From Methylobacter tundripaludum SV96 (lineage in GTDB: Bacteria; Pseudomonadota; Gammaproteobacteria; Methylococcales; Methylomonadaceae): DNA of 64,000 bases. Made by a program: the position numbers and the translations under genes. Position 1 is the first letter of the stretch, and every line of letters begins with the position of its first letter. Below, one piece after another: positions 53,235 to 61,171 of the stretch. The notes under the pieces are model-generated. The model saw only the letters and a list, made by a program, of their open reading frames with translations, searched no databases and was not told the origin of the DNA. The stretch lies in contig NZ_JH109152.1 of assembly GCF_000190755.2 (NCBI RefSeq), forward strand, positions 1,156,167 to 1,220,166, given 5' to 3'.

Positions 53235-53597
53235 TTAAGGGGCGATCGTTACATTCACGATAGTCGAATCCTGAATGATGACGTTGTTACCGCTGTTTTG
53301 AATAACACTGGTAAAACCGCTTGCCTGTGTAAATGAACCGCCGTCAATTATGTTGGCGCCATTCACATTATTGTTTGCCTGGTTGTCCGCCAGCGTAGCG
53401 CGTACGTTCATGTTATTAAGGGTAAATATATCGACTCCTTCGCGCCCCCGCGCATTATCCAGCTCTTCCAATAACGCTGTTTCGGTCGAAGAAAAAAGTA
53501 ACTTGTCCTGATTTTGATCAGCTCCGGCTTGCGCCGCCTGACTTTGCGCAATAACTACAAGTAGCGTTAAAACGCAGTTCTTTACAATAGTTCCCAT
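53235..53597 (-). CDS. Small secreted protein of the amyloid-like locus
   Basis: This 120-residue protein has a signal peptide (MGTIVKNCVLTLLVVIAQSQ, cleaved near AAQA). The rest is Asn/Gly-rich and ends GFTSVIQNSGNNVIIQDSTI, then VNVTIAP. The QNSGNN segment is like the strand-turn units of amyloid subunits. It probably is a minor subunit or nucleator, by position and by the shared motif. No catalytic residues are present. Confidence 0.55.
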   Translation of the reverse strand: MGTIVKNCVLTLLVVIAQSQAAQAGADQNQDKLLFSSTETALLEELDNARGREGVDIFTLNNMNVRATLADNQANNNVNGANIIDGGSFTQASGFTSVIQNSGNNVIIQDSTIVNVTIAP

Positions 53598-53700
53598 AGC
53601 ACCCTCCTCACATATTTGACGATATGCCAGTTAAGAACCGGTGAGCGATTGCTCACTCACCGGCAAACTGCAGTTTATTAACCAATACCGTTAATAAACC

Positions 53701-54765
53701 TTAAGGTGCAACAGTTGCAGTGCCTTGGGTAACCGTTACAGTGCCGTCAACCAATACCGATTGTTGCGCTAAACCGCTACCTGAGTTTTGAAAGGTTTGG
53801 GTAATACCGGCGTTGCCGACAATCGAATGATCGATATGATTGCCGAATGGTATAGAAGCCAATACCGTAGTATCGGATGGTAAACCGGCAGGGCTACCAG
53901 TGACTGAACCGTACAAATCTTGATTGTTGGCTTTGTAAGTGCTGGTGGCGTTACCGATACCGGCAACTGCATTGCCATTGCCATGAGCTTTCAACTCGAA
54001 ATATTGCGAGGTGGCGTTTCCGACATTGGCTGATGCTGAACCGTCGCCCTTGGCGTCTGATTTGTTGTTAGTAGCCGTAGCGGTTCCTGTATTGGATGAT
54101 GCTGAACCATCTTTCGCATCTGATTTATTGTTAGTAGCAGTAGCGGTTCCTGTATCGGATGACGCTGAACCATCTTTTGCATATGATTTATTGTTAGTAG
54201 AAGTGGCATCTCCAGTACCGTTTACAGCAGCAGCTTGATCCTGAGCCTTTACTTTGCCGTCGGCACCAGTACTGTTATCGGTTTGAGTGACAGTTTTGGT
54301 AGTAGAAGCATTGCCAGTGCCATTGACAGCCGCGCTGTTATCTTTAGCTTTGGCATAGCCATCTTGACCACTACTGCTATCAGTTTTTGTGATAGTTGTA
54401 GTCTTGGTATCAGTAGTACTTGCAGAACCGCTACCGATTGAAGAAGCACCTTGATCGTCAACCTTCACTTTGCTATCGGAACCAATACTGTTATCAGTTT
54501 TTGTGAGCGTTGTAGTGTCGGTATTAGTTTTGGTGCTGGTGTTATTACTATCCACCGTTTTTACGCTGTTGTTTGTATCGGTGAGGGTTTTAGTATTGGT
54601 ATCAGTAATAGCACCGATTGTAGAAGTACCGCCCCCCTCAATTGAAGAGTTTCCTTGACCTAAGCTTGCTGCTACAGTTATTGGGTCCTGTGCCCATGCA
54701 CTAGAAGCTACGCCCAGTGCAAGAAGAATACTTGCAGTTAATATTTTTTTGTTAAATTGTTTCAT
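53701..54765 (-). CDS. Major amyloid-like subunit candidate, Thr/Asp/Asn repeats
   Basis: ATG 54765 has a GGAG site 8 nt upstream and starts MKQFNKKILTASILLALGVA, a signal peptide cleaved after AWA. The 354-residue protein has low-complexity repeats: about eight DNS/TKT-type units (TKTDNSIGSDSKVKVDDQGA, then TQTDNSTGADGKVKAQDQAA) and three copies of ATNNKSDAKDGSASSNTGTA. It ends GITQTFQNSGSGLAQQSVLV and TVTVTQ. Major Fap subunits have imperfect repeats with Gln/Asn and linkers, so this first gene of the operon is a plausible equivalent, though its sequence is not FapC-like in detail. Confidence 0.58.
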   Translation of the reverse strand: MKQFNKKILTASILLALGVASSAWAQDPITVAASLGQGNSSIEGGGTSTIGAITDTNTKTLTDTNNSVKTVDSNNTSTKTNTDTTTLTKTDNSIGSDSKVKVDDQGASSIGSGSASTTDTKTTTITKTDSSSGQDGYAKAKDNSAAVNGTGNASTTKTVTQTDNSTGADGKVKAQDQAAAVNGTGDATSTNNKSYAKDGSASSDTGTATATNNKSDAKDGSASSNTGTATATNNKSDAKGDGSASANVGNATSQYFELKAHGNGNAVAGIGNATSTYKANNQDLYGSVTGSPAGLPSDTTVLASIPFGNHIDHSIVGNAGITQTFQNSGSGLAQQSVLVDGTVTVTQGTATVAP

Positions 54766-54855
54766 TGTTATTACTCCATGAATATATTTAAATATAATCA
54801 GATGTCGTTCACTAAAAATATCTGATGCAATTGCAACAACCGCCTCTCTCGCCAT

Positions 54856-55341
54856 TTCTGTGAGCTAGCCGGTTATCACAATTACAGTATCCTTAACAGC
54901 CCCTTAAATTTCCATAGAGACAAAATCAACAAAACATTAAAAATCAGTAAGATAGGTATAAACACTTAAGTAGTAAGACGAGTATTCAAGAGAACTCATG
55001 AACATCCGGCGCTTCGACAAACTCTGCACGAATGGAGAACGTTATCCGACCGGCATACAGCACTGACTCTGTATTGCCCTCGCCTTTGACTTATCAAATC
55101 ACGGGACTTTAACGCGACAGAAAAAACCAGCGTCCTTTCGCGTTCCCTGTCGTAAGTGGCAAAGTCTTGACCGGCATTAGCCGGGAAATTGAAGACGCGG
55201 CCGTTTCTATCGTGACGATAAAAACGGCGCGGTCAATGAAGAATCAGGCTGAACCTGAAATGTAGATACGACGATAATCAGTCGGTTGTTTGTCTAAACA
55301 GGCACCCGAACTGCACTGCGGCAGCCCGTAACTCCACCTGG
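54856..55341. other. Intergenic region upstream of the amyloid-like operon
   Basis: About 490 nt without a gene. Promoter elements were not identified with confidence. Transcription of the amyloid-like operon should start here. Confidence 0.5.
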
Positions 55342-56253
55342 CTATGCTATTTTTTTCAACCACTCTTTAACAACAGGCCAGCCGCGTGTGAGCCATTGTT
55401 CTGTTACAAAAGCCGCCGCAGGTTTAATCTTCTTCCCTAGCGTCTTGGCATAAAACCATAACCTGTCCGCAAATGACGCGTCAGTACTATCGCGCATCTG
55501 TAAATAACGCGAACCCAAGCCATCAATAAACACCGGTTTAAACAGCCACATTTCCAGAATAGACGTTACCCACATAAACATGAATGAAACGCCCATGCCC
55601 ATACCGGCAAAAATAACCAACCAGGCAAACATCGGGTGAATCTTGGTCAGCCACCATGACAATATATCGGCTACAAGAAACGCATAAGGCATGCCGATAG
55701 CAATGCACTTATATTGCGTTGTCGTGGTCTCCGCAAAACTAAAGATAAGCCCCACGAACATAAAGATGAAGCTGATGCCGAACATATGCACATGCGAAAC
55801 CCGCGTTAATGACGCGAATGTAGCCCCCGTATCCTCTGTGGTTAAGGCTTTTAGCGCCTCGAATTGGGTAAAATCCGGTATCCCGGACGCTTCCTTGTTA
55901 TGGCACATCACGCAACGGCTCTCGATTATTTTGTCGATGCCGTCCGCCTTATAATCATCGCTGTTCGCGCCATCCCTAACCCATTCCATGATCTTAAATC
56001 GTTCCTGTTCCGGGGCATTATCCTTCATCGAACCATTCAGTTTCTGCTCCAAAACCGTGCCTGACCGATTGCCGTAATAACTGTAAACAATATCATCAAC
56101 GGACAAGCCGAATTTACCGTCCGCCATACCGTGGGTAAACAATATTTGAATTAATGCAAAGAGATAGCCTATGCCAACCGTACACAGATAACCGGTAAAC
56201 AGTACCTTGATAGGGGTATCGTGATCTTTTAGGGGAGTATATTTTGTTGTCAT
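55342..56253 (-). CDS. Membrane-bound c-type cytochrome, four helices
   Basis: ATG 56253 (MTTKYTPLKDHDTPIKVLFT) is preferred over the earlier frame start. One helix (residues about 16-39), then a soluble loop with the heme-binding motif CVMCH (C114, C117, H118), then three helices (HMFGISFIFMFVGLIFSFAE, PYAFLVADILSWWLTKI and IFAGMGMGVSFMFMWVTSIL). His residues near the helices could bind more heme. Such proteins carry electrons at the inner membrane. I do not recognise a named family. It lies between the amyloid-like operon and a sensor gene. Confidence 0.65.
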   Translation of the reverse strand: MTTKYTPLKDHDTPIKVLFTGYLCTVGIGYLFALIQILFTHGMADGKFGLSVDDIVYSYYGNRSGTVLEQKLNGSMKDNAPEQERFKIMEWVRDGANSDDYKADGIDKIIESRCVMCHNKEASGIPDFTQFEALKALTTEDTGATFASLTRVSHVHMFGISFIFMFVGLIFSFAETTTTQYKCIAIGMPYAFLVADILSWWLTKIHPMFAWLVIFAGMGMGVSFMFMWVTSILEMWLFKPVFIDGLGSRYLQMRDSTDASFADRLWFYAKTLGKKIKPAAAFVTEQWLTRGWPVVKEWLKKIA

Positions 56254-56395
56254 AATGTCGATTGATAATGTGTTGCGTTCCAGGTCCAATCATGAACCCA
56301 TGATTTCATGTCTAGCGCCCGGCACGAGTCAATGACCGAACTACAGCGCTCAACAAGATTATACGTTGTCTTGATTACGTTATTATTGCCATTCT

Positions 56396-57364
56396 TCAAC
56401 CCGCTTTCTGCTTATCGCGGTTATTCAGCAGCATCCCCTCCGCCTTGCTGCCCAAGTAAACATAAATACCCAGCGACACCAGCAGCGACGCCACCGCAAT
56501 AATGATCCAGACCGCTTCAATGATATGTTCGCCATCGCCCTTTAATGCGAATTTAAAAATCATCAACAGCGACTCAATGGACACTGCGATAATAATCACC
56601 GCAATAAAACGGGTAATCGTGCGCCGGGTCGAGCTATGCCTGAGCACATCCTTGTACAACAGCACTTCTTCTTCCAGCGTTGTCTTGCCCAGATCAAAAA
56701 TAGCCAGGCTCAAGGTCAGGTAAATAACCACGCCCAACGGCATCTCCAGCCGCTTTTCCGGCGTCATCATCGCATATATCACATCCAAACACTCAACCCC
56801 GGCCGCATAAAGCAACATCAACGCGACCGTAAACAAACCGAGCACGATCAGCGTATACATGGCTTTAAAATAGGGTTCGAAATGAATGCGCCTGCTATCG
56901 CCGGTCAATATCGCCAGCATGGAGCTAAGATCAATATCCAGCACAACGACACCCTTTATGGTGCTGTCATCATTGTTAACTTTCATGCTGGCGGACAGGC
57001 ATAGCTCCCGTCTGACGCTGGACAAATAAGGCTCAGTTACCGCTACCCCGTCAGCCTTCATCGCCGCCAAATAGTAGGGCCGGTTACTACGGTCCGCATC
57101 CAGGCCGATTTTAGGATGATGCTTAAACTGACTGCCCGGCACGTTCATGCAGATTTGCTTGCCTTTTGCGTCAAGCAGGTAAAGAAGACTGACAAACGGG
57201 TAATAAGAACACAGGGAATTGAGAAACTCGGCAAGTTCCTCATCACTTTTCTCGAACATTTTGTCATCGGCAAAACAACTCAAAATGGAAGAAAGCAGGT
57301 TATGAATAGCGACGCGATGTTCCTCGTATTTCTCAATAACATTGATATGACTCATTTTAGACAT
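56396..57364 (-). CDS. PDC/Cache-type sensor protein without output domain
   Basis: The 322-residue protein starts MSKMSHINVIEKYEEHRVAI, followed by a PDC-like sensor part (FVSLLYLLDAKGKQICMNVP, then RPYYLAAMKADGVAVTEPYL and GVVVLDIDLSSML). Four membrane helices follow (about residues 170-310, including YTLIVLGLFTVALMLLYAAG). It has no kinase, GGDEF or MCP output domain, so it may signal through a partner. A broken copy of its start lies at 60393-60488. It is divergent from the EAL gene and shares the regulatory region. Confidence 0.7.
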   Translation of the reverse strand: MSKMSHINVIEKYEEHRVAIHNLLSSILSCFADDKMFEKSDEELAEFLNSLCSYYPFVSLLYLLDAKGKQICMNVPGSQFKHHPKIGLDADRSNRPYYLAAMKADGVAVTEPYLSSVRRELCLSASMKVNNDDSTIKGVVVLDIDLSSMLAILTGDSRRIHFEPYFKAMYTLIVLGLFTVALMLLYAAGVECLDVIYAMMTPEKRLEMPLGVVIYLTLSLAIFDLGKTTLEEEVLLYKDVLRHSSTRRTITRFIAVIIIAVSIESLLMIFKFALKGDGEHIIEAVWIIIAVASLLVSLGIYVYLGSKAEGMLLNNRDKQKAG

Positions 57365-57481
57365 GCTTTCGATCCCGAGAATTCATGATAACTCTCCAGG
57401 CTCCAGCAGGTTTTGTGCCAGACGATCAAAACAGTCAACAACCCTTCCTGTGCGCAGAAATCACACACCAAAACAACCTAA

Positions 57482-57509
57482 TTGGTGCAATGCACAGGGA
57501 ATTTGCACC
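57482..57509. promoter_or_regulatory. NtrC-like half-sites, module A
   Basis: ttggtgcaatgcac followed by tgcacc at 57504-57509 gives inverted GGTGCA/TGCACC half-sites like NtrC enhancer sites. Similar blocks lie at 60686-60712 and 63870-63896. Confidence 0.55.
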
Positions 57510-57617
57510 TATTAAGTGCGTTATTTTAAGGGCTCCGACCACTCTTGTTCTACAACAGGTCGCTTATAGCACTTATATTTGTTAAATAATTAACATAAAT
57601 AACCCATATAGAAATTT

Positions 57618-57632
57618 TGGCACAACGATTGC
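57618..57632 (+). promoter_or_regulatory. Sigma-54 promoter, module A
   Basis: TGGCAC (57618-57623), five nt, TTGC (57629-57632), an exact -24/-12 match, about 425 nt before the EAL gene. Confidence 0.85.
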
Positions 57633-57643
57633 TTTTAACACTG

Positions 57644-57758
57644 CAGAGACTCCAATGGCGGAGCATTAAAGAAATATTGGTTTAATGGCGAACTCTATTG
57701 ACAAAGGCGTCTATCAGACTGAATGCATTGAGCATTCCGCTGAGAGACGCTTTTTTTT
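57644..57758 (+). ncRNA. Leader RNA A: dual ANTAR-type hexaloops plus terminator
   Basis: Hairpin P1 has stem ctcc/ggag with loop AATGGC (57650-57663). Hairpin P2 has stem ggttt/gaact with loop AATGGC (57679-57694). Both loops have A at position 1 and G at position 4, the features read by ANTAR proteins. A two-storey terminator follows (ggcgtct/agacgc with inner gaatgc/gcattc, then eight T, to 57758). The start is inferred from the promoter. P2 does not overlap the terminator by eye but ends 8-12 nt before it. Confidence 0.75.
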
Positions 57759-57977
57759 GCCTGATCCAGGCCGCTATTTCCATGAGTTAAATCACTTTAT
57801 GTATTTGCCGATATTTTGATATTTGCGCATCAAACATAAACAGGGCTATTTCTGAGACACCTTAGAACTGAACAACAGCAGTTTCTTGCGGGCATGTAAA
57901 AAACGAATTAAGACGAATTTGAACAATGGAAACGGGTAGATCAACTAAAGACGACATTTACCCTCCAAAAAACCGGG
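57759..57977. other. Spacer between leader A terminator and the ANTAR relic
   Basis: No gene is visible. It probably contains the eroded body of an ANTAR-domain gene, since its last 25 codons remain at 57978. Confidence 0.4.
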
Positions 57978-58061
57978 ATGAACAGCACTCTAGTAATCGG
58001 GGAAATGGCAAAAAATGTTATTTCCATGGCTGAACTCATTAAACAAACATTTCTATTATGA
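57978..58061 (+). pseudogene. ANTAR-gene relic (C-terminal end)
   Basis: A 27-codon frame reads MNSTLVIGEMAKNVISMAEL and IKQTFLL. The part GEMAKNVISMAELIK matches the end of the ANTAR protein at 49571 (GEMAKNIIAMAELLK). Its stop overlaps the EAL start (ATGA). The rest of an ANTAR gene has been lost, so an antiterminator gene once lay directly upstream of the EAL gene in one operon. Confidence 0.75.
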
Positions 58062-59332
58062 ATACGGAAAAAAAACTATTCTCTTATTTTGAACCTATTG
58101 TTAGCACTGTCGGCGGCTCTATCAGCAGCCATGAAGCATTAGCCAAACAAAACAAACCTATGAATCAAGAAAAGATACTATTCCCCTATTTCCAACCTAT
58201 TATTGGCGCTGCCAGCGGCACTATCATCGGTTACGAAGCATTAGCCCGGCAACATGACGCCAATGGCCGGGTTATTTCGGCCGGTGAATTATTCTCTTCG
58301 CCGGACATTGCCCCCGACCAACTGATAGCCTGGGATCGCATGGTTCGACGTCAAGCTCTGGAGCAATTCAGTCGATCAAATTACAAGGGATATTTAACCA
58401 TCAATATTTCAGCCGCCTGGATCGACCACCTCGCTGACTTTACTTCATTGCCGACACTGCTCATGCTGGACGAGTTTAATGTTGACAGAAACCGCGTCAT
58501 TATTGAAATAACCGAATCAAAAGGCGACTTGGATAAACTTGTTGAAATTGCCGACCTGTATCGCCAACACGGCTTAAAAATAGCGATTGATGATTTTGGC
58601 GCCGGGTTTTCTCAGCTGGAAAGAGTCATGGCCATACAACCCGACATCATCAAACTGGACATGCAATTATTCCAGAATGCCGCCAAAGGCGGCATAGCCA
58701 GCGATGTGGTGCATTTAATATCCCGCCTGGCGAAACGCACCGGTTGCCGTATCGTTTGCGAGGGAGTGGAAACCATTGACGACTTCCATTTCGGCTTAAG
58801 TTGCGGCGCTCAATATATGCAGGGCTATCTGTTTTCACCCGCCACAGCGGAATTTAAAGAACCGCTGCATTATCAAAAACAAATCAGTTCACTGAGAAAG
58901 ACCTTCCTGAAAAAAACCTTGGCCAAAGAAGAACACAAGATACAGTTTATCGCCAATATTAAGGGCTTGATCGAATGCCTGAAAATAGCGCTGGAAACCG
59001 ACTTCAACCTCAAAAAATTATCCGCGCACCCGTTTGAAACGAGCGGCATTTTACGGTTCTATTTATGCAATAACGAAGGCGATCAGATCTCATCGAATTT
59101 TAATTTTGCCGATGGCAACTGGTTCGAGGACCCGACTCAAATCGGCTTTAACTGGGCATGGCGACCTTATTTTTATCAATTGCTGGCGCTTGAGTCGGCA
59201 AAAGACAGTTACCGCCTGGTAACTTCTGAACGCTATCGGGATTTTAATAACGATATGCTGTGCAAAACCCTATCGCTCAGACTGGACGACGAGCGTATTT
59301 TATTAATCGATATTGCTGCCGAATGGCTATGA
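58058..59332 (+). CDS. EAL-domain c-di-GMP phosphodiesterase with YkuI-like C-terminal domain
   Basis: The 424-residue protein has an internal duplication at the start: MNTEKKLFSYFEPIVSTVGG and MNQEKILFPYFQPIIGAASG, so an alternative start lies at 58160. The EAL domain keeps its active-site residues: GYEALARQ, NISAAW, EITESKG, the loop IDDFGAGFSQLERV, IIKLDMQLF, CEGVETIDDF and QGYLFSP. The C-terminal domain (about residues 290-424) has HPFETSGILRFYLCNNEGDQ, like the Cache-type YkuI C-terminal domain. It should hydrolyse c-di-GMP in the cytoplasm. Control by sigma-54 and leader A is inferred. Confidence 0.87.
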   Translation: MNTEKKLFSYFEPIVSTVGGSISSHEALAKQNKPMNQEKILFPYFQPIIGAASGTIIGYEALARQHDANGRVISAGELFSSPDIAPDQLIAWDRMVRRQALEQFSRSNYKGYLTINISAAWIDHLADFTSLPTLLMLDEFNVDRNRVIIEITESKGDLDKLVEIADLYRQHGLKIAIDDFGAGFSQLERVMAIQPDIIKLDMQLFQNAAKGGIASDVVHLISRLAKRTGCRIVCEGVETIDDFHFGLSCGAQYMQGYLFSPATAEFKEPLHYQKQISSLRKTFLKKTLAKEEHKIQFIANIKGLIECLKIALETDFNLKKLSAHPFETSGILRFYLCNNEGDQISSNFNFADGNWFEDPTQIGFNWAWRPYFYQLLALESAKDSYRLVTSERYRDFNNDMLCKTLSLRLDDERILLIDIAAEWL

Positions 59333-59473
59333 TGTTTAACCTTCGAAGCGATTTAATCGTCCGTCGCCTTTAGACATTCACTATATCCTGAGATTCGTAC
59401 ATAACGATGCAATCGCCAAACAAGGAAGGCTTTTTTGTGTCTCGCACCACTTTGAGGCGGACGCAATAGCCAA

Positions 59474-60391
59474 CTAAAACAGAAAAGTGACCACCGCTTT
59501 CAACTTTCCGTCATCGATGACGGGCATTGCAAGCATGGAATTCAAGCGTCCTTCTACCGGCACAACTTCCGCGTTATTTCTGATGGCCGGAACGCCGGTT
59601 AGCCATACCCTGCCCAATAGTCCCTCGCCTTTGCGCACGGAGATGGTTTCAAACATTTCTGCCAGCTCATCATTTTGTTTACTGTATCCCGACTGACACA
59701 CCAGCCGTTGACCGCGTTCATCCGGCACCCAGATCTGTATGCGTTTGGCAATCGGCGTCGCTTTAGCCGACAGAAATGTCATGATATAAACCTGGTTTGC
59801 AACCACCGAAACCGGAATACCCAGCGCCGTCGTTATCCCGGCTTTTCTGGCATCCGAACTTCTGATAAAAGCGGAGGCTTGCCCCAGATCCTCTATGAGT
59901 ACGGGCATGCCTGTTGCCCATACCTGTCCGGGTAAACCGGAACCCTTGATGAAGCTCGTTCCTCTGGAGATGTTTTCAAATTCATCCAACGTACCGTAAT
60001 ATCCGTCAATAACCGCCAGCTCAGTATTTTTCTCCGCGCTGTTGCTCCATACTTCTATCGCGCCGGCATGATGCTGATCGTCCCCACACAAAAAAACCAC
60101 CACGGCCATTATAAATTCACCTGAAAAAACAGGTATCGCAATACCGCAGGTTAACCCTGCTTTTTTGGCTGATTTTGTCCGCTTGAAATAAGAGTGGTCA
60201 AATTCGGTTAACACGACAGGATGACCGGCTGCCCATGCTTTACCGGGCAAACCTTCATCATAAGCGAAGGATTCCTTTTCACTGGCAACCCGGAATTCAT
60301 GCAAAGAACCATACAGTCCGGCGCTAAAGCCCAAGCGGGTACGATCTTTTGTGGGTATCCATATTTCCGTTACCTTAATAAATGTTTTCAT
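59474..60391 (-). CDS. Tandem GAF-domain protein, no output domain
   Basis: This 305-residue protein has two complete GAF-like units and part of a third: FAYDEGLPGKAWAAGHPVVL, FIKGSGLPGQVWATGMPVLI and VRKGEGLLGRVWLTGVPAIR. Each carries the LPGxVW motif of one GAF subtype. It has no membrane segments or output domain, so it probably senses a small ligand in the cytoplasm and signals through a partner. It lies downstream of the PDC-gene relic (MSKISH) with a 1-nt gap and is divergent from the chemoreceptor gene. Confidence 0.78.
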   Translation of the reverse strand: MKTFIKVTEIWIPTKDRTRLGFSAGLYGSLHEFRVASEKESFAYDEGLPGKAWAAGHPVVLTEFDHSYFKRTKSAKKAGLTCGIAIPVFSGEFIMAVVVFLCGDDQHHAGAIEVWSNSAEKNTELAVIDGYYGTLDEFENISRGTSFIKGSGLPGQVWATGMPVLIEDLGQASAFIRSSDARKAGITTALGIPVSVVANQVYIMTFLSAKATPIAKRIQIWVPDERGQRLVCQSGYSKQNDELAEMFETISVRKGEGLLGRVWLTGVPAIRNNAEVVPVEGRLNSMLAMPVIDDGKLKAVVTFLF

Positions 60392-60392
60392 A

Positions 60393-60488
60393 TCAAGCCG
60401 TTTGCTTTATGGAAGAAAGCCGCTTATGAGTCGCCGATCGATGTTCTTCATATTTTTCAAAAACATTAAGATGGCTTATCTTGGACAT
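60393..60488 (-). pseudogene. PDC-sensor gene relic (N-terminal end)
   Basis: A 31-residue frame reads MSKISHLNVFEKYEEHRSAT, matching the start of the PDC sensor (MSKMSHINVIEKYEEHRVAI). After HKRLSSIKQTA it stops 1 nt before the GAF gene start. A sensor gene was replaced by the GAF gene, leaving its first codons, perhaps as a translation leader. Confidence 0.72.
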
Positions 60489-60685
60489 AATCGGAATACC
60501 TGAGAATTAATAATGATTCTCCAAGTAGTAGCAGATTTTATGCCGAATTGGAGAAACGGCTTGGACAACAGCATCAATGCAGGAGCCGTATAGCGGTGTA
60601 CCGAGGAGCCTATATCTGTCCATGCTGCCGTAAAACGCCTGCTTTTGGTGCAGCCATTCCTATACCGCATCTCAAGAGAACTCAA

Positions 60686-60712
60686 TTGGTGCACCACATC
60701 GAAAGATTGCAC
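60686..60712. promoter_or_regulatory. NtrC-like half-sites, module B
   Basis: ttggtgcacca at 60686-60696 and tgcac at 60708-60712. The block corresponds to that of module A and lies about 115-140 nt before the promoter. Confidence 0.5.
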
Positions 60713-60824
60713 TCATTCGATGCATTGTTCTCGAAACCCTCATTATCCTTGCGATATGAAAGGTAATCGGTAACCAATTGTAATTATTAAATAAGATCTA
60801 TGGAAAAATATCATATAACCATTT

Positions 60825-60839
60825 TGGCACAACGCTTGC
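60825..60839 (+). promoter_or_regulatory. Sigma-54 promoter, module B
   Basis: TGGCAC (60825-60830), five nt, TTGC (60836-60839), again an exact -24/-12 match, about 330 nt before the chemoreceptor gene. Confidence 0.85.
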
Positions 60840-60850
60840 GTTAAACACGA

Positions 60851-60963
60851 CAGAAGCCCTGATAGCGGGGCACTGAAAGATCTTGGTTTAACGGCGAACC
60901 ATATTGACAAAGGCGTCTAACAGACTGAATGCAGTAGCATTCCGCTTGAAGACGCTTTTTTTT
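60851..60963 (+). ncRNA. Leader RNA B: ANTAR-type hexaloop plus terminator
   Basis: P2 has stem tggttt/gaacca with loop AACGGC (60884-60901), with A1 and G4. P1 (stem gccct/ggggc, loop GATAGC, 60856-60871) lacks the A1/G4 pattern and is less certain. The terminator (aggcgtct/agacgc, inner gaatgc/gcattc, eight T) ends at 60963. The leader has the same order and spacing as leader A. Confidence 0.7.
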
Positions 60964-61171
60964 GTCCTTCTTTAAGGATAGAAAAACCTAACAATGGATT
61001 AATAAATGTCCGCAGCAATTTAAGCTCCCATTACATTGCAAGCATTCGATACATTCTGGATTTAATAGCGTCGGCACATCAATCGTAACGATCGGCCGGA
61101 ACATGGATCTAATCGAAAATATTTACTATTTAACAATCCCAATCATAACTATAGAAACAGGAGATTGCATC

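Noticed and set aside
54780-54900. A sigma-54 promoter for the amyloid-like operon
   Set aside because: A tggc...ttgc pair occurs upstream of the operon, but the spacing is wrong for a -24/-12 promoter.
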